From assembly GCA_041398825.1 (NCBI GenBank), contig JAWKTX010000014.1:62001-126000 (forward strand): DNA of 64,000 nt. Direction: 5' to 3'. This document shows positions 1 through 8,530 of the stretch, in pieces; within the stretch, counting starts at the first letter, position 1; every line of letters starts with the position of its first letter. The DNA comes from Planctomycetaceae bacterium (lineage in GTDB: Bacteria; Planctomycetota; Planctomycetia; Planctomycetales; Planctomycetaceae). A model generated the notes under the pieces. The model did not search any database, was not told the origin of the DNA, and saw only the letters and a program-made list of their open reading frames with translations. The translations under genes were made by a program, and so were the position numbers.

Positions 1-1023
1 ATCACCGGAAGGACCTTTGGGAACTTCGACGCCGTAGTGGATACAGACCAGCCCAACGCCTTTCTTAAGGACAGAATCAAGCCGGTCGAGTTTGCTGTTG
101 AAAGGGTGACCGCCTCCTCCATCGCAGTAAATCACAATCGCATCTGCCGAATCCAGAACGCTGTCATCCTCCGGCCAGCCATTGGTGTAAACCGACGCTT
201 CCACTCCGATGCCTGCATGATTCAGGGCATCCGAAAGCAGCATGCACCCAGCTTTGTGCTCATGCGCTCCGTATCCATGACTGGGACGCCCGGCGATCAG
301 AGCCACCTTCTTTGGTGCCGGCGTCTTCTTCAGGCGAATATTCCGGAATTGAACGATCATCGGGGGACCAACGTGAATCTGCAGAGCAAGCAAACCTGAT
401 TCCCGACGCTGCTGTTCGTCATTGTCGACACATTCAATGGTCGGCACGCCATTGATGAAATGCTGAAAGCGAAAGCCATTGGCAACGATGCGATACTTAT
501 TCCAGTCTTCGTGTTTGATCTTCGACTGAATCTCTTCTGAGTTTCCGATGTTACCGACAACCTTCTTTTCGAACTTGTCACCGTTTCTTACCAGTTCGGT
601 CGATTCTCCTCGCAGTGCCAGAATCCCTCGAAACTGCTCTCCATACAGAATGCCTGAGTAGGTTTTGCCAGCTTCGAAATCAGCCTGGTAGCCACCGATA
701 CCCCACTCCGAATTGGGCAGCTCGAAACTGCGGTATTGAATGCCGGAATTGCCGTTCACAATTCGGTATTCCAGTTCCAGCTCAAAATTGTCGACCTCGC
801 CACCACGCCAGATCAGAAACTGATTCTTCGAGATCTTGTTTTCAGCAGTGGTCTGCCCCGTGATCGCTCCGTCTTCCACTCGCCAGAGTTTTGGATTTCC
901 GTCCCATCCCTCAAGAGTTTTGCCATCGAATATCGTTTGCCACTCGTCCGCAACGATGTCTGAAGGACTTGTTATGCAGGCTGCAGTGGCAGCGAGCAGA
1001 AGCAGGAAACGGACAGCTTTCAT
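1..1023 (-). CDS. DUF1080 (3-keto-disaccharide hydrolase-like) + ThuA-like protein, 3' end cut by window
   Basis: Open from the ATG at 1023 to the window edge (341 codons, no stop), so the C-terminus is missing. Residues 1-25 form a signal peptide (hydrophobic LLLLAATAACI core, then IVADEW), so the protein is exported. Residues about 27-235 match the DUF1080/LamG-like jelly-roll family (WQTIFDGKTLEGWDG start, LALQIHVGPPMIVQFRNIRL end), which is hugely expanded in planctomycetes and linked to oligosaccharide breakdown. From about residue 240 a ThuA-like fold starts (KKVALIAGRPSHGYGAHEH, then YCDGGGGHP). The fusion of DUF1080 with a ThuA-like domain is a known planctomycete architecture. The exact substrate is unknown; a secreted glycan-processing role is inferred. 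Confidence 0.88.
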   Translation of the reverse strand, partial: MKAVRFLLLLAATAACITSPSDIVADEWQTIFDGKTLEGWDGNPKLWRVEDGAITGQTTAENKISKNQFLIWRGGEVDNFELELEYRIVNGNSGIQYRSFELPNSEWGIGGYQADFEAGKTYSGILYGEQFRGILALRGESTELVRNGDKFEKKVVGNIGNSEEIQSKIKHEDWNKYRIVANGFRFQHFINGVPTIECVDNDEQQRRESGLLALQIHVGPPMIVQFRNIRLKKTPAPKKVALIAGRPSHGYGAHEHKAGCMLLSDALNHAGIGVEASVYTNGWPEDDSVLDSADAIVIYCDGGGGHPFNSKLDRLDSVLKKGVGLVCIHYGVEVPKGPSGD

Positions 1024-1111
1024 AGGGACTCCTTTAATGCTACAGATGATCGAGTGGGTGGGCTTGTGGAGAGCGAATGAGCCGGAGCTTCATCACGGAG
1101 AAGTTGGATGA

Positions 1112-1126
1112 TGTTACAATGTAACA
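1112..1126. promoter_or_regulatory. 15-bp palindrome upstream of the DUF1080/ThuA gene
   Basis: TGTTAC-AAT-GTAACA is a perfect 6-bp inverted repeat with a 3-bp spacer, 89 bp upstream of the start codon of the DUF1080/ThuA gene. The size and position suit a dimeric repressor or activator site, but no regulator gene is adjacent, so the function is inferred from symmetry alone. Confidence 0.35.
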
Positions 1127-1213
1127 AACGTTTCAGCGATCAACAGCTTTACGGAGTGAAGAAAGGCGTCGACAGAAAAGGGTCAGGGCTGTTTTCACCT
1201 GACGTTAGCTTAG

Positions 1214-1306
1214 CTGCCCGTTGAAAAACCGTGACACGCAGGACGACTGGAAACCATCGTGTTTTGAGGTCTCCTGCTCGAGCCAGTCCCGTTTTTCAAC
1301 CGGCTG
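1214..1306. repeat. MITE-like inverted-repeat element, copy A
   Basis: A 93-bp element whose 16-bp ends are inverted repeats (left CTGCCCGTTGAAAAAC, right GTTTTTCAACCGGCTG). A clearly homologous copy lies at 35738-35833; the shared right half GCTCGAGCCAGTCCCG is almost identical in both. Copy A sits downstream of the kinase operon, in the 3' flank of a minus-strand gene, as does copy B. It carries no ORF, so it is a non-autonomous palindromic element, possibly acting also as a transcript-end hairpin. Confidence 0.7.
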
Positions 1307-1631
1307 TTGTTAGCGATCTTCTGTTTTCACCGTCTTCCGGGGGAGAGGGGCAGGGTGGGGGCGTTGCGGTCGAAGACGACCACATCCACTTCGAATAGAA
1401 CCTCATCGGCAACCGACTCAAGCAAACCACCTTCATCGATGCCGACGGAACCGCCCGTTCTTCATACCGCCACCGAGAAGGACGAAGTCATCCGGGTGGG
1501 CGCGTTTCGCATCGTTTGGGAGCCCCACGAGCGACCGGAGGAGTTCCGCTACGGTGTTTTCTGACTGGAGAGGGAATCGCCATCAGGGTCATCGTATTTG
1601 TTTCATAAATCAGGATGCCCCTTACTGCTGC
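1307..1631. other. Gene-free stretch after repeat copy A
   Basis: About 325 bp without a supportable gene. It opens with a G-rich tract (gggggagaggggcagggtggggg). A plus-strand frame stays open over 1307-1564, but its composition (long Ser/Thr/Pro runs) and lack of a recognisable domain argue against a functional gene. The last third, encoding RVGAFRIVWEPHERPEEF, could be a decayed fragment; this is a guess. Confidence 0.3.
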
Positions 1632-1832
1632 CTAATGTGACCGACACAGAGCTCGTATTCGCTGCGCGAGCGTTTCGTTGGTGGCGAACAGGATCCCTCG
1701 GTGACACATGAGCGCGGAGTCGGCCCGGTTGAGGTAGAAACATTGGCCGTAGATGTCGGTGGCAACCGCACCAGGTCCGCGCCGTCTGTACACGGAGCCA
1801 GTCCCTTTTTCTCCGGTACCAGACAGATTCAT
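1632..1832 (-). CDS. Small ORF translationally coupled to the kinase-like gene
   Basis: A 66-codon frame whose ATG (1830-1832) overlaps the TGA stop of the upstream phosphotransferase gene in an ATGA arrangement, the usual sign of translational coupling. The product begins [19 protein letters not shown] and ends with an Arg-rich helix-like tail ([13 protein letters not shown]). I recognise no family. The frame continues upstream inside the kinase gene, so it may also be chance; the ATGA overlap is the only positive evidence. Confidence 0.3.
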   Translation of the reverse strand: MNLSGTGEKGTGSVYRRRGPGAVATDIYGQCFYLNRADSALMCHRGILFATNETLAQRIRALCRSH

Positions 1833-2818
1833 AAGGAGTCCAGAACTTCGGTTGCGAGCCGTGTGCTGTAGCGATGAGCCTTCCAATGGCCGGGGCTCCA
1901 TCCTTGAAGAAAGCGGAAAAAGTCGGTCCATGCCACAGGATACAGTTCACGCCAGTTGGCTTCGAGCGCGCGACTGTCGACAGCCTTGCCCGAGCCTACC
2001 AATGCTTCGCAGAGGAACTCGAAGTAACGATCCAGCAAAGCGGATTCACGTCGCTCACACTCGTCCTCATCAAAGCAGCTGCTGACGAAGTAGGCCACAT
2101 CTTTCATGCCACAACCTCCACCGACGTACTGAAAATCGACGGCCGCAGCATGTCTTCCATCGGGACTAAAACAGAAGTTCGCAAGCTTTGCATCGCCATG
2201 AACAAACGTCTGGAAGGGGCTATCAGACAGTCGACGATCGAGCTCGCTGGCAGCTGCTTTCAGAGGACTGTCGTCGAGCGCATCGAATTCATCGGGGCGA
2301 GTGGCGAGGTGCCAATACGTTCCGGTGGTCCACAAGTCTTCGGGCGGCTCTGTCATGAATGTGGCATGGAAGTTAGCCAGCCATAACAGGCACGCATCGA
2401 CTTCGGCGTCGCTCACGTTCCAACGGCGACCGGCAAAGCCCGCGGCGTTCAGGTCTTCCAGGAGAAGGAGGACTCCATCGGGACGATGCTCGACGGCCAG
2501 ACAGTTGGGCACGCGACAGGCATCAAGACACCGCTCCGCATATCGTCCGTACCAGGCCGTCTCAACCTGATACGATTTGATCTTTCGCTGATGCGAGCGA
2601 TCGGACGTCCAGCCGTACTTATGGGCCTGCTCGTCAGGCCAGCGCACGTGCTTCAGAACAACGCTCGGGGTCGCGCAGCCCGAAAGATGACATCGCACAA
2701 TCTGCCCATAGCCGCTCCAAAGACTCTGCACGACCTCGGTACGTGAAATCTTCGCTGCGCCCGTCGACTGGAGTACGAATGCAGTAAGAATAGCGTCGAA
2801 TTGATCCGCCTCAGTCAC
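1829..2818 (-). CDS. EcKinase/APH-like phosphotransferase
   Basis: 329 residues with the protein-kinase-like fold of the ecdysteroid-kinase-like / aminoglycoside-phosphotransferase superfamily. Visible motifs are the N-lobe LKHVRW (ATP lysine region), [12 protein letters not shown] hinge, the catalytic loop [13 protein letters not shown] (HGDxxxxN; residues about 207-219) and the metal-binding [18 protein letters not shown]. The substrate is probably a small hydroxylated molecule; family members differ too much to name it. The start is a GTG; no ATG exists in frame before the upstream stop, and GAGAG lies about 10 bases upstream. It overlaps a small ORF by four bases. The function of kinase is firm, the substrate unknown. 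Confidence 0.85.
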   Translation of the reverse strand: MTEADQFDAILTAFVLQSTGAAKISRTEVVQSLWSGYGQIVRCHLSGCATPSVVLKHVRWPDEQAHKYGWTSDRSHQRKIKSYQVETAWYGRYAERCLDACRVPNCLAVEHRPDGVLLLLEDLNAAGFAGRRWNVSDAEVDACLLWLANFHATFMTEPPEDLWTTGTYWHLATRPDEFDALDDSPLKAAASELDRRLSDSPFQTFVHGDAKLANFCFSPDGRHAAAVDFQYVGGGCGMKDVAYFVSSCFDEDECERRESALLDRYFEFLCEALVGSGKAVDSRALEANWRELYPVAWTDFFRFLQGWSPGHWKAHRYSTRLATEVLDSL

Positions 2819-2888
2819 GTGGTCAGGTCTCTCGATCAGTTCGGTTTTGCATAATGAAAATTTCGTCCTCCGGGCTGTGGGTTGTCAC

Positions 2889-2974
2889 GAGGGCGGAGCC
2901 CGACAGAATCTCTGCCGGTGGCGTCAGCCACCGATCCGAAGTGGAAGGCAATCAAGGCCGGAGGCCGACACATC
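2889..2974 (+). repeat. REP unit 1 (forward)
   Basis: Starts GAGGGCGGAGCCCG, carries the hairpin GGTGGC-GTCA-GCCACC (2917-2932) and ends GGCCGGAGGCCGACACATC. The same layout recurs at 3153-3238 and 3858-3944, and inverted at 2990-3080 and 3693-3772, all around the RAYT gene. Units 1 and 2 form a head-to-head BIME-like pair. Confidence 0.85.
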
Positions 2975-2989
2975 ATAATGTTGATTGGC

Positions 2990-3080
2990 AGCCTTGTGTC
3001 GCCCTCTGGGCTCGCGGATGTGATGTAACTGAGATCCGGTGGCTGACGCCACCGGCAATGAATGTTTCGCCCTCCGGGCT
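2990..3080 (-). repeat. REP unit 2 (inverted)
   Basis: Inverted copy of the REP unit: GTGTCGCCCTCTGGGCT, hairpin GGTGGC-TGAC-GCCACC (3038-3053), then TTTCGCCCTCCGGGCT. It differs from the other inverted unit by scattered substitutions, so the copies are not recent. Confidence 0.85.
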
Positions 3081-3152
3081 ATGCAGTCCCTCTGTCCGCC
3101 TTGCCGATTTGAAGGGCGGCGTACGGCCGGTTTCTACCGGCCGCTCATTTAC

Positions 3153-3238
3153 GAGGGCGGAGCCCGGCAGAATCCCTGCCGGTGGCGTCAGCCACCGTTC
3201 TCAAGTCTTTGGGAACAAAGGCCGGAGGCCGACACATC
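3153..3238 (+). repeat. REP unit 3 (forward), abutting the RAYT stop
   Basis: GAGGGCGGAGCCCG, hairpin GGTGGC-GTCA-GCCACC (3181-3196), GGCCGGAGGCCGACACATC. Its right end reaches the stop codon of the RAYT gene (3237-3239), so the element boundary and gene end coincide. A further small palindrome GGCCGG-TTTCTA-CCGGCC lies just before it (3125-3142). Confidence 0.85.
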
Positions 3239-3689
3239 ACTCCCAGATGTACTTCGGATCGTAGTCTACTTCGTGTCGTTTCAAAATCTCGAGGAATTCA
3301 TCCTGAAACGATTGCTTGCGATGATGCTCCATCTGGCGGCTGATGTACGCAACGACGGCATTCTGCCAGGACGGACTGACGGTGAAAGCTCCGTATCCGT
3401 CTTGCCAGTGAAACCTCATTCCCGCGTCACGCGATTCGTTGATGTGCTTGCTTGTATTGGCTTTCAGTTTGCCAACAAAGTCGGACACCGCCACTTTCGC
3501 CGGAATCCGGACGAGTAAGTGAGCGTGATCGTAGTAGCCACCAATTCGGATCGCGAAGCCATCAAGATTCCTGGCGACGCCTGCCATGTAGGCCCAAACG
3601 CCTTCTCGGAACTGATCATCCTGCAGGAGTGGGCGTCTTTCTTTGGTGCTGAAAACAACGTGATAGAGAAGTTGTTGATGGGCTGCCAT
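3237..3689 (-). mobile_element. REP-associated tyrosine transposase (RAYT, IS200-like Y1 family)
   Basis: A 150-residue Y1 transposase of the single-strand HUH superfamily. The start MAAHQQLLYHVVFSTKERR is typical of the IS200/RAYT group. The metal-binding HUH motif is in GGYYDHAHLLVRIP (His-Ala-His, about residue 54) and the probable catalytic Tyr lies in the helix VAYISRQMEHHRKQSF, followed by the family ending RHEVDYDPKYIWE. The gene is complete and lies between REP units 3 and 4 in opposite orientation, the standard arrangement of a RAYT with the palindromes it is thought to mobilise. RAYTs are known as single-copy, domesticated-looking transposases; activity here cannot be told from sequence. 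Confidence 0.93.
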
Positions 3690-3692
3690 GTA

Positions 3693-3772
3693 TCGCCCTC
3701 CGGGCTCAGGTGTGATGCAATTGTGATCCGGTGACTGACGCCACCGGCAATGAATATTTCGCCCTCCGGGCT
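3693..3772 (-). repeat. REP unit 4 (inverted), adjoining the RAYT start
   Basis: TCGCCCTCCGGGCT, imperfect hairpin GGTGAC-TGAC-GCCACC (3730-3745, one mismatch) and TTTCGCCCTCCGGGCT. It begins four bases beyond the RAYT start codon, so it covers the promoter and ribosome-binding region of that gene, which has no clear Shine-Dalgarno. Confidence 0.85.
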
Positions 3773-3857
3773 ATCCAGCCAGGACAACGGCAGAGCCCGA
3801 AAGAGCGATACGCAATCAATCTAAGGGCAGAGCCTGCCAGCCGGAACCTGACAGGCT

Positions 3858-3944
3858 CAGGGCGGAGCCCGACAGAATCCCTGCCGGTGGCGTCAGCCAC
3901 CGGTTCTCAAGTCTTCGGGAACAAAGGCCGGAGGCCGACAAATC
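3858..3944 (+). repeat. REP unit 5 (forward)
   Basis: CAGGGCGGAGCCCG, hairpin GGTGGC-GTCA-GCCACC (3886-3901), GGCCGGAGGCCGACAAATC. Nearly identical to unit 3, including the stretch TCTCAAGTCTTCGGGAACAA between hairpin and end. Degenerate partial matches (GGCAGAGCCTG) precede it at 3792-3857. Confidence 0.82.
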
Positions 3945-4060
3945 GCGCCCATGGCGACACCATGTTGCCACTTCGTGGCTGGATAACGCGGCCTTCGGCA
4001 GCTTGTCGTCAACTGTCCGATCGCTCATGGGAAATCAGGTTCGGATCGTGTTTCTGGCTG

Positions 4061-4780
4061 TTATTCACATGGGGTGTCGGATTTGGCCGCAGCGTGGACG
4101 GCTTCTGCTGTACGCACAAAGTCAACCATATCCTCTGAGAGAACGAGTTGGTCGCGCCACATCAGGAATTGAGCACCATTCAGGACAAAATCAAATCCAA
4201 GGTTTGAGCGAAAGGGCCACTGTGTATCAGGTTTGAGGTTTTCAAGGCAGGAAACCAGGTTGGCTCCGAATGGACGGCGTTCGAATCGGCCGCGTTCGTT
4301 AAAGATGCAACAGGAATACTCAAGTGACGGATGCGGAAACGAATAATTGAACAGACGTACGGCCAATGGTCGCAGAAGTGCAAACAACGGCAGCTGTCCA
4401 AATCCCATGACGTGTACTGGTTCAAATTGGCAGCCTTGGTCCACGATCCAGACGAATGTGGATTCCGTTCCCGTCGCATCCAGTTCGTCGTCATCCCGGA
4501 TGACGTCAAACACGAGGATCTGACGCTGGTCCCCCGATTGAATCTGAGCATTCACCAGTTGCGTCTGCGTCCATAGATCTATTCTGCGTCGAACACCTCG
4601 AAAGTTCCCAAAGGCATCACGCAGTTCGTCCGTTGTTGTCGGTGTCCACTTGAGTGGCCTGAAATTCAATGAATCCAGTGTTCGTTCGCGGTCTGTACGG
4701 CGCGTCTTCGTGGCACGATCTCGAGGGCGAACGACAAAGTAATGGCCCAACACGCAGACCAGAACAAAGCCGCCGACCAA
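4061..4780 (-). CDS. Planctomycete membrane protein, probable N-terminal frameshift
   Basis: The conserved frame encodes one transmembrane helix (VLLIPVLILVGGFVLVCVLG) followed by a soluble domain of about 200 residues that I do not recognise (motifs LDLWTQTQ-like, VWIVDQGCQFEPVHVMGFG, LPLFALLRPLAVRLFNYSF). The only start in this frame is a TTG at 4780, inside the helix, which is unlikely. The same frame is open upstream to 4908 and reads RYPSQSISAALRQLAW; an ATG at 4913 in a neighbouring frame begins MSNPY, a very common planctomycete N-terminus. Removing one base near 4900 would join them as MSNPYRYPSQSIS. I therefore infer a native start at 4913 and a single-base frameshift, real or from sequencing. 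Confidence 0.6.
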   Translation of the reverse strand: MVGGFVLVCVLGHYFVVRPRDRATKTRRTDRERTLDSLNFRPLKWTPTTTDELRDAFGNFRGVRRRIDLWTQTQLVNAQIQSGDQRQILVFDVIRDDDELDATGTESTFVWIVDQGCQFEPVHVMGFGQLPLFALLRPLAVRLFNYSFPHPSLEYSCCIFNERGRFERRPFGANLVSCLENLKPDTQWPFRSNLGFDFVLNGAQFLMWRDQLVLSEDMVDFVRTAEAVHAAAKSDTPCE

Positions 4781-4969
4781 AATCAGAACCGGAATGAGAA
4801 GGACCCACGGGGACGCGCCTTCACGAGCGGGCTGTGGAACGCCTGGTTGCCATGCAAGCTGCCGAAGCGCGGCTGAAATCGATTGAGATGGATATCGAAT
4901 AGGGGTTACTCATCTGTGTGAGTGGGCTCTCACTGTAGACAGATCGTTCGCGAACGAAGATGCCTGCAG

Positions 4970-6502
4970 TTATTTCGTATCCGGGCTTTCAACGGCATTG
5001 CTGTAGAACTGGACGAGATTGCCGCGTAGTACTTCGAGAGATGGCTCGTGGATGTACATCATGTGGCCGCCTTCGAAGTAATGCGTTTCGACGTTCTGCA
5101 TGCGTTCGGGCGACAGGCCGAGATGATTGATGGTGTAGTCCATCGCTGAATGCGGAGTCGCCAGATCGTAGTATCCACAGGCAACAAACAGCTTCAGGGA
5201 TGGATTCGCTGTCATGGCGCGGCGCAGTGTTTCAGAGGCATCGACGTAGCGATTTTCAAAGTTCCGATAGCTCCATGGATAAACGTTACCGGTCAGAATT
5301 TCGTAGACGCGTTCTTCTTCATACTTCAGGTCGCGTCGAATGTAGTCATTCATTGCCGCAGTGAACGGTCCGAAGATTGCAGCACCGCTGGCGTCAAATT
5401 CATACGATTCTCCGGCAGAATCTCGATCCATGTTTGAATAACGACTGTCAAATCGACCAATGGTACGATTGCGATCACGAAGCAGTTCTTTTCCGAAACG
5501 GTTCATAGGAATACGAAGGTGTGATGCCTTCACATATTCAGGCGACAATCCCGTAAGACGTGCGAGTTTTTCTGCGACGGCATCGAACTGATCCTGCTGA
5601 ATACCGGAGCCTTTCATCAGTGCAAGAGCGTAGTCACTGGCGGCAAATTCTTCTGCCTGCCGGACCACGTCTTTCAATGAAAGTTGCTGAAGATCGGCCG
5701 GCAGAGCCTTGTGATACCATGCGGTCGCGGCGTATGTCGGAAGGAACAGAAGACAGGGCAGATCGTTGCTTGTGCTGAATCGCAGCGTCTGAAAATTGAT
5801 CGCTCCGGAAATAACGACAATGCCGTTTAGTTCGAGGTTATAGCGGCTCTGCAGGTGTCCACTGAGCCCCGCTGCCCGAACGCCTCCGTAGCTTTCGCCA
5901 CATAGAAACTTGGGTGACGGCCATCGCTGAAATCGTGTGGTGTAGTCGTGAATGAACTGACCGACGCTGGCAACGTCCTCTTCGTATCCGTGAAATTCAT
6001 TCTTGTTCACATCTTTTGACGGACGACTGTATCCGGTACTGACAGGGTCGATGAAAACAAGGTCTGTTACATCCAGCAGCGACCATGGATTCGAATCCAG
6101 TCGATACGGTGGTTTCAGATAGGACGCGTCCTCCGGAAAGCGAATAAACTTTGGCCCCAGCATCCCCAGGTGCAGCCAGACCGAGGAAGACCCCGGCCCA
6201 CCGTTGAAGCAAAACGTGATGGGGCGACGCGATGCATCTTCACCATCCCTGGTATAGGCGACGAAGAACATCTCCGCGCGGGATTCCAGCGAATCGGACT
6301 TCATCAGAAGCTTGCCCGCTGTGGCTGTGTAGGAAATCGACTTACCGCCAATTGTGGTTTCGTGCTGAGTTTCCACCAGCACTTCCTGAGGTTTGTCCTC
6401 CTTTTCCTTTTTGGTGTCGGCATCGTCCGCCAGAACCAGACTGCCGGGAATCATTGCCAGCAGCAGCAGGAATCGGATTTGCTGGAAGCCACGCATCGTC
6501 AA
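4970..6502 (-). CDS. Secreted S10 family serine carboxypeptidase
   Basis: 510 residues; signal peptide at 1-25 (FLLLLAMIPGSLVLADD). The S10 signatures are all present: oxyanion region ITFCFNGGPGSSSVW (about residue 105), nucleophile elbow LCGESYGGVRAAG (Ser about 205), acid in VACGYYDLATPH and the His in FEGGHMMYIHEPS near the C-terminus. The enzyme would release C-terminal amino acids from peptides outside the cytoplasm. Bacterial homologues of this length are common in planctomycetes and acidobacteria. It is transcribed away from the amidohydrolase gene at 6806 and probably forms a single-gene unit. Confidence 0.93.
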   Translation of the reverse strand: MTMRGFQQIRFLLLLAMIPGSLVLADDADTKKEKEDKPQEVLVETQHETTIGGKSISYTATAGKLLMKSDSLESRAEMFFVAYTRDGEDASRRPITFCFNGGPGSSSVWLHLGMLGPKFIRFPEDASYLKPPYRLDSNPWSLLDVTDLVFIDPVSTGYSRPSKDVNKNEFHGYEEDVASVGQFIHDYTTRFQRWPSPKFLCGESYGGVRAAGLSGHLQSRYNLELNGIVVISGAINFQTLRFSTSNDLPCLLFLPTYAATAWYHKALPADLQQLSLKDVVRQAEEFAASDYALALMKGSGIQQDQFDAVAEKLARLTGLSPEYVKASHLRIPMNRFGKELLRDRNRTIGRFDSRYSNMDRDSAGESYEFDASGAAIFGPFTAAMNDYIRRDLKYEEERVYEILTGNVYPWSYRNFENRYVDASETLRRAMTANPSLKLFVACGYYDLATPHSAMDYTINHLGLSPERMQNVETHYFEGGHMMYIHEPSLEVLRGNLVQFYSNAVESPDTK

Positions 6503-6805
6503 GTCACTTTCCGTTTAAGGCGATTTCAGAAGGAAGAAGGCGAGTTTACGGCGACGAGTCCGGCCTGCGAAAGAATTTTCAGGAAGTTATGCGGCTAACC
6601 GAATGAAATCTCACGTGCCCATGCGTCCCGATTTTGAGGGAACCCCGACTCGATCAACTGCAGACGATGACAAAATCGCTATGCTGTTGTTCGAGCCGTC
6701 CGTGTGACAGATTGAGAGTATGCCGGAAGCATGCAGAATCGGAGAGGGGTGATGCCGTTACTGGTCGACCTCCCGGCCATCAACCAGAAATAATAGGCAG
6801 AGAAA
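6503..6805. other. Divergent intergenic region
   Basis: About 300 bp between the divergent S10 peptidase and amidohydrolase genes; it must hold both promoters. I see no strong -35/-10 pair, palindrome or RNA gene. A short plus-strand frame here lacks any family resemblance. Confidence 0.4.
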
Positions 6806-7681
6806 ATGGGTGCAAAGAAGAACGAAGTGCAAGTTGGCCTTGTTCAGATGACGTGTACGGAATCACCTTCTGAGAATCTGGAGAGGTCGATCCAGAACAT
6901 CCGCGAAACGGCAAACGCTGGCGCGAAGGTGATCTGCCTGCAGGAGGTCTTTAACACTCAGTACCCCTGCCAGTCCGAAGATCACGCGAATTTTGAACTG
7001 GCCGAGCCCATTCCTGGCCCGACAACTCAGGCGCTGTCTTCGATCGCGAAAGAGCTGCAGACGGTGATCGTGGCGCCGGTTTTCGAAAAGCGAACCCACG
7101 GGCTCTACCACAATTCCGCTGTTGTGATTGACGCTGACGGATCCACCGCAGGCCTGTATCGAAAAATGCACATTCCGGATGATCCGCTCTACTACGAGAA
7201 ATTTTATTTCACACCCGGTGATCTGGGTTTCCTGGCATTCCAGACCCGTTACGCCAAAGTGGGCGTCTGTATCTGCTGGGACCAGTGGTACCCGGAAGCT
7301 GCCCGGCTCACAGCAATGCAGGGAGCAGAACTGTTGTTCTACCCCACTGCTATTGGCTGGATTCCGGGTGAGCGCGATGTCTATGGTGAGAGCCAGTATT
7401 CTGCCTGGCAGACAATGATCCGCAGCCATGCCATTGCGAATGGGCTTTTCGTGGGTGCACCAAATCGAGTGGGAGTGGAAGGGGAAATCCAGTTTTGGGG
7501 AGGATCATTCCTTTCCGATCCATACGGCAATGTGCTGGCCAGGTCACCTCACGAAACAGAAGAGAATCTGGTCGTGAATTGTGACCTGTCCCTCATAAAC
7601 ACCGCGCGCACCCACTGGCCCTTCTTCCGCGATCGTCGAATCGATGCGTTCGGGGATTTGCAGAAACGCTGGTGTGAATGA
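6806..7681 (+). CDS. aguB: N-carbamoylputrescine amidase-like nitrilase-family hydrolase
   Basis: 291 residues, full nitrilase-superfamily domain. The Glu-Lys-Cys triad is visible: Glu in VICLQEVFNTQYPCQ (about residue 47), Lys in GLYRKMHIPDD, Cys in VGVCICWDQWYPEAAR. The sequence around the Cys and the AELLFYPTAIGWIPGER stretch are typical of N-carbamoylputrescine amidases, which convert N-carbamoylputrescine to putrescine, CO2 and ammonia in the agmatine route to polyamines. The usual partner agmatine deiminase is not adjacent, so a related omega-amidase or beta-ureidopropionase-like activity remains possible. Start ATG 6806 has AGAGAAA just upstream. Confidence 0.85.
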   Translation: MGAKKNEVQVGLVQMTCTESPSENLERSIQNIRETANAGAKVICLQEVFNTQYPCQSEDHANFELAEPIPGPTTQALSSIAKELQTVIVAPVFEKRTHGLYHNSAVVIDADGSTAGLYRKMHIPDDPLYYEKFYFTPGDLGFLAFQTRYAKVGVCICWDQWYPEAARLTAMQGAELLFYPTAIGWIPGERDVYGESQYSAWQTMIRSHAIANGLFVGAPNRVGVEGEIQFWGGSFLSDPYGNVLARSPHETEENLVVNCDLSLINTARTHWPFFRDRRIDAFGDLQKRWCE

Positions 7682-7759
7682 TTCATCGCCGGGCATCCGT
7701 GCGCCAGCGCAGACAGATTATCCCTGGATTCGTGTGCGGCGTCCGGATCGAATGGCCGG

Positions 7760-7792
7760 TGTACAGTTCGAGCCCTTGTACAGTTCGAGCCG
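7760..7792. repeat. 15-bp direct duplication
   Basis: TGTACAGTTCGAGCC occurs twice (7760-7774 and 7778-7792) with a 3-bp spacer, in the short gap between the amidohydrolase and the DinB-like gene. No function is evident; it is one of several short duplications at gene ends in this window. Confidence 0.7.
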
Positions 7793-7823
7793 GTGTGCCA
7801 ACCGGGCTGGCGAGTCCGAACGA

Positions 7824-8306
7824 TCAGAACAACGCGGGCAGGCCGAGTTGTCGTCGAACGATGACCCACTGCCCGGCATGCATTAACCAATGTGATCCCT
7901 GCAGCGAAAACATGTTGCCAACCGTGGGGGCGTAATCGACGCCTGTTGCCCGATCAAGATCCTCATCATTCTGCTCATTCAATAGCGCGATGGTGGCTGC
8001 ACGCTGAGCCTGGTACGTTGCCAGAAGGACTTCCTTCGAGTCGAAGGCAGAAGCATCGTCCGATTCTGCTGTTGCCTTTTCGTACCTTGCCGCAAATCCA
8101 TCCGGCAGGGGTGGCATTGTTCCGGCTTTGATACCTTCGATCATGGAATGCTCCGACGCGATCAGGTGCCCGATCTGCCACTTAATGTGATTTGTTCCTG
8201 AACACGGTCGCAACATCAATTGTTCGTCAGTGAGGTCATTGATGTAGGCCAGCGAGATCATTTCTGCCATATCCAGCCCAAGCTGAAGTGCTTTGCAACT
8301 ATTCAT
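7824..8306 (-). CDS. DinB-like four-helix protein
   Basis: 160 residues with the DinB/DUF664 four-helix-bundle pattern: LTDEQLMLRPCSGTNHIKW followed by QIGHLIASEHSMIEG (first metal-ligand His), and a late His in GSHWLMHAGQWVIVRRQLG. These spaced histidines are the usual metal ligands. Family members include thiol-dependent transferases (bacillithiol or mycothiol S-transferases) and damage-inducible proteins of unknown role; the substrate cannot be read from sequence. It converges with the amidohydrolase gene and stands alone. Confidence 0.8.
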   Translation of the reverse strand: MNSCKALQLGLDMAEMISLAYINDLTDEQLMLRPCSGTNHIKWQIGHLIASEHSMIEGIKAGTMPPLPDGFAARYEKATAESDDASAFDSKEVLLATYQAQRAATIALLNEQNDEDLDRATGVDYAPTVGNMFSLQGSHWLMHAGQWVIVRRQLGLPALF

Positions 8307-8530
8307 TGACTTGCTTTCGTAGTGAGACAGTTCAGGGGGATGATTGGTGCTTTCGTTTGCACCGAAGCGACGCCGTGGGAGATCAGGTCATTTCGAAGGA
8401 TTGTCCGGCGCTGCGATTGTGGCTTTCTGTTGCAGCGTTGATCTCCCGGGCAGAGACTTTAGACTGACCACGCTTGAAATCCAATGCACCTGACCTCTCA
8501 AAGCGGTCATCATCTGAACAGCAGAACTCG

